NCBI RefSeq assembly: GCF_900188115.1
Contig: NZ_FZNW01000026.1
Span: forward strand, 1 to 38,759
DNA from: Haloechinothrix alba
GTDB taxonomy: Bacteria; Actinomycetota; Actinomycetes; Mycobacteriales; Pseudonocardiaceae
Reading direction: 5' to 3'
DNA: 38,759 nt
Under the pieces are notes generated by a model. The model was given only the letters and a program-made list of their open reading frames with translations, made no database searches and was not told where the DNA came from. Each line of letters opens with the position of its first letter. Position 1 is the first letter of the stretch. The position numbers were made by a program, and so were the translations under genes. Positions 27,641-35,612 of the stretch are shown piece after piece.

Positions 27641-29896
27641 TTAGCTGGTTCCCTGGCTGTCGCCCTCCTCCTCCTCGTCGTCCTCGTCCTCGTCGGTGTT
27701 GGTGTGCTCGTCGCGGTGGGTGAGGGCGGCGCGTACTCGTTCGGCGGAGACCTGCATGGCACCGCCGGTTTTGTAGGGTGCGGCGTCGTAGCTGGCGAGG
27801 TAGTCGGTCAGGTGTTGGAAGGTCCAGTCGCGGTAGGTGGCGCGGTCGCGCTCGGCCAGCCGGTGCAGGACTTCCATGGTGCGCATGCGTTTGTGGCCGG
27901 TGAGGATGTCGGCGATATCGGCCAGCGGGTCGGCCCGCTCGGACTCGGGGGTGGCGGTGTCGGTGCTGGTGATGCCGGCCTCCTCCCGCAGGGCGAGGGC
28001 GCGGTCGACGACGGGGGTGATCTCGTCGATGCCTTTTTCTTTGCGCACGTAGTTGCAGCGGATCAGCCCGGGCTGTGGGGCGAAGCCGGCGGCCATGGCG
28101 GTGCCCACGTCGTCACCGGCCACCAGCGTGGTGGCGCTGTAGCCGCGCTTGTGCATGCCGGTGCCGAGGATGGCGTCGTTGCCCTGGTGGTCGTTGATGG
28201 CAAACGCCACCCGGTGGGAGGCGGTTTTGCTGATGCCGCGGGGCAGCGAGGTGGCATCGGCGTCGGGCGTGACCCACAGCAGGGTGATGCCGGTCTTGCG
28301 GGCCTTCTTGGTGACCTTCAGCGCGAGTTCCTTGGCCTCGGTGCCGTAGGTCTTGTGCGTGAACAGCTCGTGCACCTCGTCGAACACGACCACCCTCGGG
28401 CGCATGCGCGGGTCGCGGGCGGCGATATCGCGGGTGTTTTTCGGGTCATCGCCGCCGAGCTCGTCGAGGATCTGGCCGCGGCGGGTGACCTCGCCGGCCA
28501 GCTCACGCAGCGCGGTGATGGCCTGCTCGATGTGCTCGTCCTCGTCGCCTTTGACCAGGGTGCGCAGGCGGGGCCGCATGGGGTCGTAGTCGACGTTGTA
28601 GGCCAGGACGTAGACGTCGATTTCGACCAGCGGGTCGAGCATCGCCCCCAACACCAGGCAGATGACCAGGGAGGATTTGCCCGAGCCCATGATCCCGGCG
28701 ATGAGGTAGTTCGCCGCCATCAGCCGGGCGGTGATGCGCTCGCCACGCACGTTCACCCCCACGGGCACGCCCTTCCAATAGTCGCTACTGCCCTCGGTCA
28801 GCAGCGGCCACGCCTCGATGGGGCCCGAGAGGATGCCCTGGTCGGCCACCCACAGATCCAGCACCCCGGGCTGGTTCTTCGGCTCGGTGGGCCACACCTC
28901 GATGGGTTTGCGCATCAGGTTGTGCGCCAGCACCGCTTTACGTTTGGCGATCTCCTCGACCGGGACGCCCTGCGGCAGCAGCAGTTGCGCGTGCCAGCCC
29001 TTGCCCATGCGGGTGGCACCGGTGATCCAGCGGGGCCGCCACCCCTCCTTGAGCGCCCGATTGAGCGCATCAATGTTGAGGTTGCCCAGCGCCGAGAGGA
29101 TCGCGCCCTCATCCGGCACCACCTCCCGCTGCTCCCCCTCATCCGCCGGGGGCTGGGCCCAGCGGGGTGTGTGCCCCTCCTGCCGCCCCAAATGCCACAG
29201 GATCGCCACCACCAGCGCGCCTGAGCCCAGCGACAGCAGGAGGCCGAAGGCGGAGATGAACCACACCGCCCAGCGCACGAACTCGACCACGCCGGCGATC
29301 GGGTCGATCACCCGGCCGGCCTGCCCATCGGCGACGGCGAGGATCACCCCCAACCCGAGTAGGAGGCCGACGAAGGCGGCGGTGCCGATGGCGACGGCCT
29401 TGACCAGCTGGATCGGAGCCTGCAGCCAGCCCATCGCCCGCTGGTGGCGCTCCCGCTTGGCGACGCGCTCGCGTTCCTCCCAGTCGGCGACCCGGTCGTA
29501 GTCGCCGGCGGCCTCAGCGGCGCGCATCATCCGCTCATACCGCGAACTGGTGTGGGCCTCCCACAGTCGGCGGGCGGCCACCCCCGCCCCCGTGGCGACG
29601 TAGGCGCTGTGCCGGGCCACCGCGCGGCCCGTGGTGCGGGTGCGCGGATGCGTCGCCGCGGTACGCAACACCCGGCCGGTGGCCACGACGTCGTGGCGGT
29701 AGCCGCGCCACCGCAGGGCGGCCTTGTGCCGCTCCGGCAACCGCGGATAGTTGTCCTCGTCGACGATCTCGCCCTCGATCACCTCCCCCGCCTCGCGCGG
29801 CTCCACCGCGCGGCCGGGAGCGGTGTTGGGCAGGTAGCGCACATTGCCGTGCTCGCGCTGCTCTCCGTCGTCTCGACGGTCCCTGTCGTGCTCCAC
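27641..29896 (-). CDS. TraB/TraSA-type FtsK-SpoIIIE DNA translocase
   Basis: A 751-residue transfer protein that, by family, moves double-stranded plasmid DNA between hyphae as a hexameric ring. Two membrane segments lie at about residues 150-230 (AVAIGTAAFVGLLLGLGVIL and WFISAFGLLLSLGSGALVV). The ATPase domain has Walker A GIMGSGKSS and Walker B VVVFDEVHELF. The C-terminus carries a winged-helix-like part (about 650-730) then an acidic tail of Asp/Glu. GTG 29896 follows AGGAGG with 10-base spacing. It is the single essential conjugation gene of such elements. Confidence 0.93.
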   Translation of the reverse strand: MEHDRDRRDDGEQREHGNVRYLPNTAPGRAVEPREAGEVIEGEIVDEDNYPRLPERHKAALRWRGYRHDVVATGRVLRTAATHPRTRTTGRAVARHSAYVATGAGVAARRLWEAHTSSRYERMMRAAEAAGDYDRVADWEERERVAKRERHQRAMGWLQAPIQLVKAVAIGTAAFVGLLLGLGVILAVADGQAGRVIDPIAGVVEFVRWAVWFISAFGLLLSLGSGALVVAILWHLGRQEGHTPRWAQPPADEGEQREVVPDEGAILSALGNLNIDALNRALKEGWRPRWITGATRMGKGWHAQLLLPQGVPVEEIAKRKAVLAHNLMRKPIEVWPTEPKNQPGVLDLWVADQGILSGPIEAWPLLTEGSSDYWKGVPVGVNVRGERITARLMAANYLIAGIMGSGKSSLVICLVLGAMLDPLVEIDVYVLAYNVDYDPMRPRLRTLVKGDEDEHIEQAITALRELAGEVTRRGQILDELGGDDPKNTRDIAARDPRMRPRVVVFDEVHELFTHKTYGTEAKELALKVTKKARKTGITLLWVTPDADATSLPRGISKTASHRVAFAINDHQGNDAILGTGMHKRGYSATTLVAGDDVGTAMAAGFAPQPGLIRCNYVRKEKGIDEITPVVDRALALREEAGITSTDTATPESERADPLADIADILTGHKRMRTMEVLHRLAERDRATYRDWTFQHLTDYLASYDAAPYKTGGAMQVSAERVRAALTHRDEHTNTDEDEDDEEEEGDSQGTS

Positions 29897-29928
29897 TGGT
29901 CGCTGCCCCTCCTGGTTGCTGGTGTGGG

Positions 29929-30816
29929 TTAGTGGCCGGTGCCGATCGGGGCCAGCGGTCGGGCCTCGATCGGGCTCGATTGGTTGGGCTCGATCGCGGT
30001 GGTGGTGGTGTGTTCGTCGCGCAGCTGGCGGGCCCGCTGCGGGCCGCACCGCAGCGCCCGCCGGATCGACTCCGCCGAGGTCGGATCGACCTCGACCGCC
30101 GGCGAGGCGATCGCCGCCGCCAGCTCGGCCCGCAGGTCCTCGATCGAGCGGTGCGCCGGCCCAGCCGACGCGGGGGCCGGCTCCGCCTCGGTCGGGCTCG
30201 ATTCCCGCCGGTCACCACCGCGATCGACCCCAGCCGCAGCGGGCGGTGTCGGGGGCGAATCGGCGGTGGCGATCGGCGGCCCCTCGACGGGGTCAGTCGA
30301 GGCCGACGTACCCACCGGCGTCGGTGCGATCGAGGAGCCCTCGATCGGGTCCGACTCGATCGACGCTGCCGCCTTAGCTGTCGAGTCCTGTGCCTCGCGG
30401 TGGTCGGCGTCGGCGGCCAACAGCACCGCCAGATGCACGGCGGCGGCCAGGGCGGCCGGCGGGATCGCCGCCACGGAGACCACCACCGGCCAGGGGGTGT
30501 CGACCGCGTACAGGGCCATCGACTTGTGCCCGGCATTACCCGCGATCGCCAGGGCGACCGCGACCAGGCACAGTCCGCGGGCGTAGCCGCGGCACCGGCG
30601 CGCGGCAACCGGGGCGAGCCAGGCCAGGGCGGCCACCGCGGCCATCACATCCAGCGCCACCGGCAGGCTCGCCGCCGTCCACGTCCCATAGCCGGTACGC
30701 AACGCCAAGCTGTACAGCGCTTCGGCACTGGCCGCGATCGCCGACAGCGCGATCACCGCAATACCTACTCGCAGCCAGACGTGATACCACCCGCGCGTCC
30801 TGCTCCGCTCGGTCAC
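29929..30816 (-). CDS. DUF2637-like membrane protein (Spd-type)
   Basis: A 295-residue protein with four N-terminal helices (about 18-125; ALYSLALRTGYGTWTAASLPVALDVMAA is the DUF2637-like block) and a long Pro/Ser/Glu-rich cytoplasmic tail with IEDLRAELAAAIASP and SAESIRRALRCGPQRARQL. Spd proteins aid intramycelial plasmid spread in Streptomyces. GTG 30816 overlaps the upstream gene stop (GTGA). The tail has repeats such as DPIEGSSIA and DPVEGPPIA, and the DNA is rich in CGATCG. Confidence 0.8.
   Translation of the reverse strand: MTERSRTRGWYHVWLRVGIAVIALSAIAASAEALYSLALRTGYGTWTAASLPVALDVMAAVAALAWLAPVAARRCRGYARGLCLVAVALAIAGNAGHKSMALYAVDTPWPVVVSVAAIPPAALAAAVHLAVLLAADADHREAQDSTAKAAASIESDPIEGSSIAPTPVGTSASTDPVEGPPIATADSPPTPPAAAGVDRGGDRRESSPTEAEPAPASAGPAHRSIEDLRAELAAAIASPAVEVDPTSAESIRRALRCGPQRARQLRDEHTTTTAIEPNQSSPIEARPLAPIGTGH
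29943..30362. repeat. CGATCG cluster within the Spd-like gene
   Basis: The palindrome CGATCG occurs at 29943, 29967, 29991, 30108, 30141, 30221, 30270, 30327, 30342 and 30357, ten times in 420 bases, with two more at 30543 and 30735. Random expectation is far below one. The sites fall in different codon contexts. Confidence 0.75.
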
Positions 30817-31274
30817 GCCGACCACTCCCCACACCCCTCACCAGCCCCATCCGCAGCCGCACCGGCGTCCGCGTCGGCCTCGGGCTCGCTGGCCTCTCCG
30901 GTCTCGGTGGTCGCAGTGGTGGGGCGGGCGCGGGCACGCAGGCGTGCCGAGCGGGCCACCCACAGCGCCACACCCAGCACACTGACCACGACCCACCACG
31001 GCGAAACCAGCACAGCCAGCGCCGTCGGCACGGCCAGTACCGCCAACTCAGGGACGTGCCAGCCCAGCCACGTCACCGCGCGATCCATCCGCGTCGCCTC
31101 CCCCGTCAGTGCCCGCTGCTCACCGGCGAGCAGGTCCTGCCACGGCACCGCCTCACCCCGCCGCGGGGCAGGGATGCCGGCCGGCGTCGCCGCCCGCCCA
31201 GCGGCCGCGGGCACACCCTGCGTCTTGTCCTGTGTCTCGTCGTGCGTGTCGCTGGTGTTGGTGTGCTTACTCAT
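30813..31274 (-). CDS. SpdB-like small membrane protein
   Basis: A 153-residue protein with two adjacent hydrophobic helices (about residues 74-107, ELAVLAVPTALAVLVSPWWVVVSVLGVALW), a polar N-terminus and an acidic Ala/Glu/Asp tail. The context and topology fit Spd spread proteins of AICEs. ATG 31274 follows GGAAGGAG; it overlaps genes on both sides (TGATG and GTGA). Confidence 0.72.
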   Translation of the reverse strand: MSKHTNTSDTHDETQDKTQGVPAAAGRAATPAGIPAPRRGEAVPWQDLLAGEQRALTGEATRMDRAVTWLGWHVPELAVLAVPTALAVLVSPWWVVVSVLGVALWVARSARLRARARPTTATTETGEASEPEADADAGAAADGAGEGCGEWSA

Positions 31275-31531
31275 CACGGGCTCCTTCCGGGTTCACGCGC
31301 CCGCCGCGGCGGGCGCGTACTGGGTTGGTGGGGATGCCGCCGGCCGGTCGATGCGGCCGACACTCCGGCGGTGAGGTGGGTGTCGATGCGCTGCATCGCC
31401 ACCTCCAGCGCCCGGGCGGTCAGCACGACCGGCATCCGGGCCAGGTGCAGCAGCGCGAAGGCCAGCGCCAGGCCCAGAAACCGCAACAGCGCGGCGGTGC
31501 CGTAGCGCTCCAGCACGTCGAAGCCAGACAT
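31274..31531 (-). CDS. Small single-pass membrane protein
   Basis: An 85-residue protein with one N-terminal helix (about 12-36, ALLRFLGLALAFALLHLARMPVVL) and an Arg/Pro-rich tail. Its stop overlaps the next start (TGATG). It belongs to the spread/transfer operon; no named family recognised. Confidence 0.65.
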   Translation of the reverse strand: MSGFDVLERYGTAALLRFLGLALAFALLHLARMPVVLTARALEVAMQRIDTHLTAGVSAASTGRRHPHQPSTRPPRRAREPGRSP

Positions 31532-31532
31532 G

Positions 31533-31748
31533 TCAGATCACCTCTCGGGTGCGTAGGGATGTGGCGCGGGCGTGGGCGGCCGCCGCCAGCGCCCGCTCGG
31601 TCACGGCTTCCCCGGATTCGTGGGTTTCGGTGGCCAGGCGTTCGTGCGCGTGGGCCATCGCCTCGAGGTAGTCGGCCACCTCGTCCGCGTCGGCCTGTGG
31701 GCGGGGCCGGCGCAGCCCCAGGCAGGTCAGCTCGGACAGCGCGGTCAT
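31533..31748 (-). CDS. Small hypothetical AICE protein
   Basis: A 71-residue, mostly helical protein (VADYLEAMAHAHERLATE) without a membrane segment. ATG 31748 overlaps the stop of the upstream zinc-protein gene (ATGA). Function unknown. Confidence 0.65.
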   Translation of the reverse strand: MTALSELTCLGLRRPRPQADADEVADYLEAMAHAHERLATETHESGEAVTERALAAAAHARATSLRTREVI

Positions 31749-32227
31749 GCCGCCACCCCCACCTGCGGCGCCGCGATCGGCTCGCCGGCCAGGTAGTCGT
31801 GCAGGTAGTCATCCGCGTCCAGCTCACCCAGCCGGTAGCGGCACGGTTCGCACACCGGCCGCTGCCGCGGCAGATACGTCTCGGTGTCGGTGCCGCACTG
31901 GCCGCATGTGCGCCGGGCCGCCAACGCGGTGTGCACCGCCCGCCACCGGGCCGGAGTCATGGCCCGCACCGGCCGCGCCTGGCTGATCAGGAACAGCTCG
32001 GCAACCACCCGCGTGTACGCTGCTCGGTGCCGAAACATCAGCAGCGCCACCGGATCCTGCCCGCCCGGGCGCAGCCCCATCGCCCGCAGCTGGCGCCGCG
32101 TGGCCAACCGGTCGTGGGGAGCGAGCCCCCACGACAGCAGCGGCAACCCCTCGAAGGTGCCGCGCGTGAACTCGGCAACATCCGACCACGGCACCGGACG
32201 CAAATCCCACGGCAACCGGCGAGCCAT
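31745..32227 (-). CDS. RRQRL-motif zinc-binding protein
   Basis: A 160-residue protein of the AICE-associated RRQRL type. The motif region TRRQLRAMGLRPGGQDPVALL is central. A four-Cys zinc ribbon follows: RTCGQC and PVCEPC. Function is unknown; it is always found near tra genes in these elements and could bind DNA or RNA. ATG 32227 overlaps the upstream gene stop. Confidence 0.8.
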   Translation of the reverse strand: MARRLPWDLRPVPWSDVAEFTRGTFEGLPLLSWGLAPHDRLATRRQLRAMGLRPGGQDPVALLMFRHRAAYTRVVAELFLISQARPVRAMTPARWRAVHTALAARRTCGQCGTDTETYLPRQRPVCEPCRYRLGELDADDYLHDYLAGEPIAAPQVGVAA

Positions 32228-32739
32228 CACCCCTCACCCCCAGCACGCCGCAGCTCGTCGAGGTGGGCGACGACGTCGGCCTCGTCGTCGAGCCCGAGCC
32301 AGTCGCATACCGCCGCATGCTCGCGATGGAAGCGCCGTGCCTCGGCGATGACCCGTTCGTCGTCGGCATGCTCGGCGAACCCGAGCGCTTCACGTACCGC
32401 CGAGAGCACCGCAGCCGTCTCGACGTGCAAGGCCTCGGCACGCTGACGTTGCGCCCGCTCGCTGCGCACCCGGGGCCCGGTGCTGGCCTGCTCGAGGAGC
32501 TGCCGTTGCCGCTCCCGGTGTGCCCGCACCTGCTTCTTGGCGATCTCCCACAGCCAGTACCGCTCCCACCTGGCCCGCACGGCCAACAGATCGGCGGTGA
32601 TGGCCGCGGAATGCCGTCCACGCGCCCCGGCCACCGCAGCGTCCCGGTCGGGCTCGGCACCGGCCAGGCGGCGCACCTGGTCCAGCTCGTCGCGCACGGC
32701 CTCCAGCTCGTGCCGAACCTCCTCGTGGTCGTCTACCAT
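32227..32739 (-). CDS. Coiled-coil hypothetical AICE protein
   Basis: A 170-residue, highly charged helical protein. HEEVRHELEAVRDELDQVRRLAG and IAKKQVRAHRERQRQLLEQA read as coiled coils. ATG 32739 follows GAGGAGGA; the longer upstream frame is Arg-rich and lacks support. Function unknown, probably transfer-operon accessory. Confidence 0.7.
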   Translation of the reverse strand: MVDDHEEVRHELEAVRDELDQVRRLAGAEPDRDAAVAGARGRHSAAITADLLAVRARWERYWLWEIAKKQVRAHRERQRQLLEQASTGPRVRSERAQRQRAEALHVETAAVLSAVREALGFAEHADDERVIAEARRFHREHAAVCDWLGLDDEADVVAHLDELRRAGGEG

Positions 32740-32778
32740 GGGTGTCCTCCTCGAATCGTCAGCTGAATGGTTGGGGAG

Positions 32779-32821
32779 CCCGGCCGGCGGACGTTCTTGG
32801 CGGGACCACTCGCCGGCCGGG
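32779..32821. terminator. Large inverted repeat in the transfer operon leader
   Basis: CCCGGCCGGCG (32779-32789) and CGCCGGCCGGG (32811-32821) form a perfect 11-bp stem with a 21-base loop. It lies between the 45-aa gene and the coiled-coil gene, where it could terminate or moderate read-through into the long downstream operon. Confidence 0.45.
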
Positions 32822-32863
32822 GCACCGCAACGGTCAATACATCGGCGCATGCGGCGCTCCCTG

Positions 32864-33001
32864 CTACTTCTTGCGGTTGCGCTGGTCGGTGCCTTCGAGC
32901 TTGCGCAGGCTCCGGGTCGAGCCCGACGTTTCGCGCCAGTCCCGCTGGGCATTGCGCGCATACTCTTTAGCCGCGGCTGCGGCGTCCTTGGCCTTACCCA
33001 T
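32864..33001 (-). CDS. Small basic AICE protein
   Basis: A 45-residue Lys/Arg-rich protein, MGKAKDAAAAAKEYARNAQ then RSLRKLEGTDQRNRKK. ATG 33001 has a strong AAGGAGAG ribosome site, which favours it over an upstream GTG. Probably nucleic-acid binding by charge; unknown. Confidence 0.6.
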   Translation of the reverse strand: MGKAKDAAAAAKEYARNAQRDWRETSGSTRSLRKLEGTDQRNRKK

Positions 33002-33069
33002 CGATTGCTCTCCTTGTCCTCGGTGTGTGCGTGCTCGTGTGGTCAATCCAGCGCCGCGACACAGCGGCG

Positions 33070-33144
33070 TCAGGTCTCGGCTTCGACGGCGGCCAGCACC
33101 ACGGCCCACAGCAGCAGCGCGGCCACCACAACAGCGGTCGTCAT
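33070..33144 (-). CDS. 24-residue single-pass membrane peptide
   Basis: ATG 33144 to TGA 33070 encodes MTTAVVVAALLLWAVVLAA and ends VEAET. The start lies 4 bases after the stop of the preceding gene, with GGTGAGG overlapping that stop as a ribosome site. Nearly the whole peptide is one hydrophobic helix. It is short enough to be chance, but the spacing and composition are suggestive. Confidence 0.4.
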   Translation of the reverse strand: MTTAVVVAALLLWAVVLAAVEAET

Positions 33145-33148
33145 CGCC

Positions 33149-33352
33149 TCACCCGAGCCCGGAAATGGTCTCGGTGATCACCCGCGCCACACCCTGCGTG
33201 AGCTGGGTGAACGGACCGGAGACCGCCGGCACACCGGCCAACATCGACAACGCCACCGCACCCGCGATCACCCAGGCGATCGCGCCCTTCTTCAGCGCAG
33301 CGATGACCACGACGGCAGCGATCGCCAGGCACACGACCAGATACAGACTCAT
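33149..33352 (-). CDS. Small two-helix membrane protein
   Basis: A 67-residue protein with two helices (about 3-20 LYLVVCLAIAAVVVIAAL and 26-45 AWVIAGAVALSMLAGV). ATG 33352 overlaps the upstream stop (TGATG). It resembles small AICE membrane proteins of unknown role. Confidence 0.7.
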   Translation of the reverse strand: MSLYLVVCLAIAAVVVIAALKKGAIAWVIAGAVALSMLAGVPAVSGPFTQLTQGVARVITETISGLG

Positions 33353-33663
33353 CACGCCGCCTCCCCATCGACCTCGCCGACCGGGGCGCGCTCCAGCCGC
33401 ACCGGCAACGACCGCAACACCTCGCGATCGGCACGCCGGCGAGCACGCCGCGCCCGCACCTGCCCCCGCACCTCGCGATGCACCCGCTCGGTCTCCACGC
33501 GCGCCTCCGCCGCGAACTCCCGATCGGCCTCCTCAATCAGTGCGTCAATCTCCGCGCGCTCTCTTGCCATGTCCTCCTCCTGCTGAACAGCTACAACGTC
33601 CGGGTCCAGAACCGTGCCCAGGCGCAGCCGCGCCTCCCGGTCCGCGATCCGCGTGAACTCCAT
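33352..33663 (-). CDS. First gene of the transfer operon, charged hypothetical protein
   Basis: A 103-residue Arg/Glu-rich helical protein (MARERAEIDALIEEADREF, VRARRARRRADREVLRSLP). ATG 33663 has GGAGCC upstream and lies about 50 bases from the palindrome-controlled promoter. Function unknown. Confidence 0.65.
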   Translation of the reverse strand: MEFTRIADREARLRLGTVLDPDVVAVQQEEDMARERAEIDALIEEADREFAAEARVETERVHREVRGQVRARRARRRADREVLRSLPVRLERAPVGEVDGEAA

Positions 33664-33708
33664 GCGGCTCCAATTCGTTGGTGATGCAGGACGTAAGTCC
33701 CAACGCAG

Positions 33709-33742
33709 GACCTAATATTAGGTCATATATTGGGAGTGTCAA
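33709..33742 (-). promoter_or_regulatory. Transfer-operon promoter with operator palindrome
   Basis: On the minus strand a perfect -35 TTGACA (33742-33737) is followed after 16 bases by TAATAT (33720-33715). The perfect 16-bp palindrome GACCTAATATTAGGTC (33709-33724) covers the -10. A related half-site GACCTGATA lies at 33790-33798, before the repressor gene on the other strand. This is the layout expected for repression by the adjacent XRE protein. Confidence 0.7.
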
Positions 33743-33818
33743 GCCCGGCTGGTCGGGCTCGAAGTTTTCGCAGATCAGGGCTAGTGTTAGACCTGATACC
33801 GGGAGCAGTGGAGGTGTG

Positions 33819-34175
33819 GTGAGCAAGGACTGGCAGGCGGTCTCGGCGGCGATCAAGTCTCGGCTCGATGAACTCGACATGACCCAAGCCGAGCTGTCCC
33901 ATCGGGCGGGTGTGGCCCTGGAAACCGTGCGCGAACTGCAGCACAATTTGCGGCCGCGGCGACGCAGTCCCCGCACGCTTGGGGCCGTCTCCGAAGCACT
34001 GGGGTGGCCGTCGAGCCACCTTGCGGCCATCGCCGATGGCCAGAGCCCGGACGATCCCGACGCCGGCGATCCAGTGCTGAGCGAGCTGGACCGCATCAAT
34101 GAGACGCTCACGCACATCACCGCCCGCCTTGACGCCATCGAGCGTCAGCTAGCTGACGGCGACGGGCGATCCTGA
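33819..34175 (+). CDS. XRE-family repressor of the AICE (candidate)
   Basis: A 118-residue regulator. The HTH is at about residues 5-60 (LDELDMTQAELSHRAGVALETVREL), and a C-terminal helix (DPVLSELDRINETLTHITARLDAIERQL) looks like a coiled coil for dimerisation. GTG 33819 follows GGAGG; GTG 33816 is an alternative. It is divergent from the transfer operon, whose promoter is covered by the palindrome, so it is the likely KorSA-like repressor. Confidence 0.8.
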   Translation: MSKDWQAVSAAIKSRLDELDMTQAELSHRAGVALETVRELQHNLRPRRRSPRTLGAVSEALGWPSSHLAAIADGQSPDDPDAGDPVLSELDRINETLTHITARLDAIERQLADGDGRS

Positions 34176-34412
34176 TGTACTCGACACGTAACCGCAGGGC
34201 ACAGATGTGCGCCCGCAGTGCCGCTGTGGTACAAGCTGGTTGGCTGCTCATGGCTGATGTGCCCTTTCAGCTCGCCGTTTCTGCTCGGTCGCCAACCACT
34301 GTCACGGCGCAGGCGGCGAACCACGCGCACTCACGTACGGCCGCTCAGAAGTACGGGCACCACCCGCACAAAAGTGCGGGCCACCGTCAGCCGCTTGGGG
34401 TGAAGTGGGGTC
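34176..34412 (+). promoter_or_regulatory. Leader of the XRE-TPR gene with perfect hairpin
   Basis: No supported gene. CCCGCAC-AAAA-GTGCGGG (34363-34380) is a perfect 7-bp inverted repeat 32 bases before ATG 34413. It may be an operator or a terminator of the repressor gene; no T-run follows. No clear promoter hexamers. Confidence 0.4.
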
Positions 34413-35612
34413 ATGGTTACTGAGGGACCGATTGGCGAGCGCGTTCGCATCTACCGGCGTCGCCGCGGACTTGGCCAGAAGGAACTCGCGCACATGGTGG
34501 GCCGCTCGGAGTCGTGGCTGTCCCAGGTCGAGCGGGGCATCCGTAGCGTGGACCGGCTGTCAGTGCTGATCGATATCGCGCGCGTGCTCAAGACCGACGT
34601 GGAGACGCTGTCGGGGCACAAGATGGCCTACGCCCCCAACGGGCAGCCCGAGGTGGAAAGCCTCGATGAGATTCGCGACGCGCTCAGCGCCTACCCCGGG
34701 TTGGGGTTGAGCGAGGTGCGTACCAGCCCGCTACCGGAGATCGAGCAGCTCACCACCGAGGTCCACCGCCGATACCAGGCAGCCGACTACGGCGCGGCGG
34801 CCAGCATCCTGCCGCGCCTAATCACCTCGACGGAAGCCGTTGTCGAGGACAGCGCCTCACGGGACTTACCGGCGGCGCTCGGGGTGCAAGCCCAAGCGTA
34901 TGTGGCAGCGGCCAAGCTGGTCACAAAGGTCGGTGACGGCCAGCTGGCCTGGATCGCTGCCGACCGGGCGGCCAATGCCGCGATGCGGGCGGAGTCACCC
35001 GTGCTCAAGGCGATGGCCGCGTACCAGGTGGCGTGCGCGTTCCTGAAAATGGACCGCATCGAGCAAGCCGAGCACGTCGCAGCGACCACCGCAGAGAACA
35101 TCCTCGACGACTCCCCGGCAGGCATCTCCGTGCAAGGCGCGCTATTCCTGATCGGCTCGGTCATCGCCGGCCGCCGCAGCGACCGCGCCGAAGCCACCGA
35201 ACGGCTACGTAGAGCCGAGTACCTGGCCGATGCGCTCGGCACCGATGGCAACTACGGCTGGACGGCGTTCGGGCCCACCAACGTCGCGATCCATCAAGTA
35301 TCAGCGGCCGCCGAGCTAGGAGACGCGCAGCAGGCCATCAGCAAGGCCGAAGCACTCGACACCGACGGGCTACCGGACGGGCTCAAGAGTCGCCGGGCGC
35401 AAGTCCACATCGACACCGCGTGGGCCTACTCCCAGCACCGCGAGGATGCGGCAGTGGTCATCAACCTGATGGAAGCCGAAAGGGTCGCCCCGCAGGCGCT
35501 GCGCTACAACGTGATCGTGCGCGAGATGCTTCGTGAGCTGCTCAAGCGCGAGCGGCGATCAGCCACGCCAGGCTTGCGGCAACTCGCCAAACGGGCTGGG
35601 GTGCTGCATTGA
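34413..35612 (+). CDS. XRE-HTH regulator with TPR-like repeats
   Basis: A 399-residue protein. The N-terminal HTH (about 7-65) includes GLGQKELAHMVGRSESWLSQVERGIRSVDRL. The rest is helical with TPR-like repeats (AADYGAAASILPRLI, DRIEQAEHVAATTAENIL, LGDAQQAISKAEAL), as in peptide- or ligand-sensing regulators. A TTA codon is at 34866-34868. The stop overlaps the following flavoprotein gene (TTGA). This pair recurs in actinobacteria, from memory; its signal is unknown. Confidence 0.82.
   Translation: MVTEGPIGERVRIYRRRRGLGQKELAHMVGRSESWLSQVERGIRSVDRLSVLIDIARVLKTDVETLSGHKMAYAPNGQPEVESLDEIRDALSAYPGLGLSEVRTSPLPEIEQLTTEVHRRYQAADYGAAASILPRLITSTEAVVEDSASRDLPAALGVQAQAYVAAAKLVTKVGDGQLAWIAADRAANAAMRAESPVLKAMAAYQVACAFLKMDRIEQAEHVAATTAENILDDSPAGISVQGALFLIGSVIAGRRSDRAEATERLRRAEYLADALGTDGNYGWTAFGPTNVAIHQVSAAAELGDAQQAISKAEALDTDGLPDGLKSRRAQVHIDTAWAYSQHREDAAVVINLMEAERVAPQALRYNVIVREMLRELLKRERRSATPGLRQLAKRAGVLH

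Noticed and set aside
32740-32961. N-terminal extension of the 170-aa coiled-coil gene to 244 residues
   Set aside because: The extra residues are Arg/Ser-rich and cross both the hairpin and the 45-aa gene; ATG 32739 has a strong ribosome site.
34175-34423. An 82-codon frame between the repressor and the XRE-TPR gene
   Set aside because: No ribosome site, composition unlike a protein, and it overlaps the hairpin and the next gene's start; treated as regulatory spacer.
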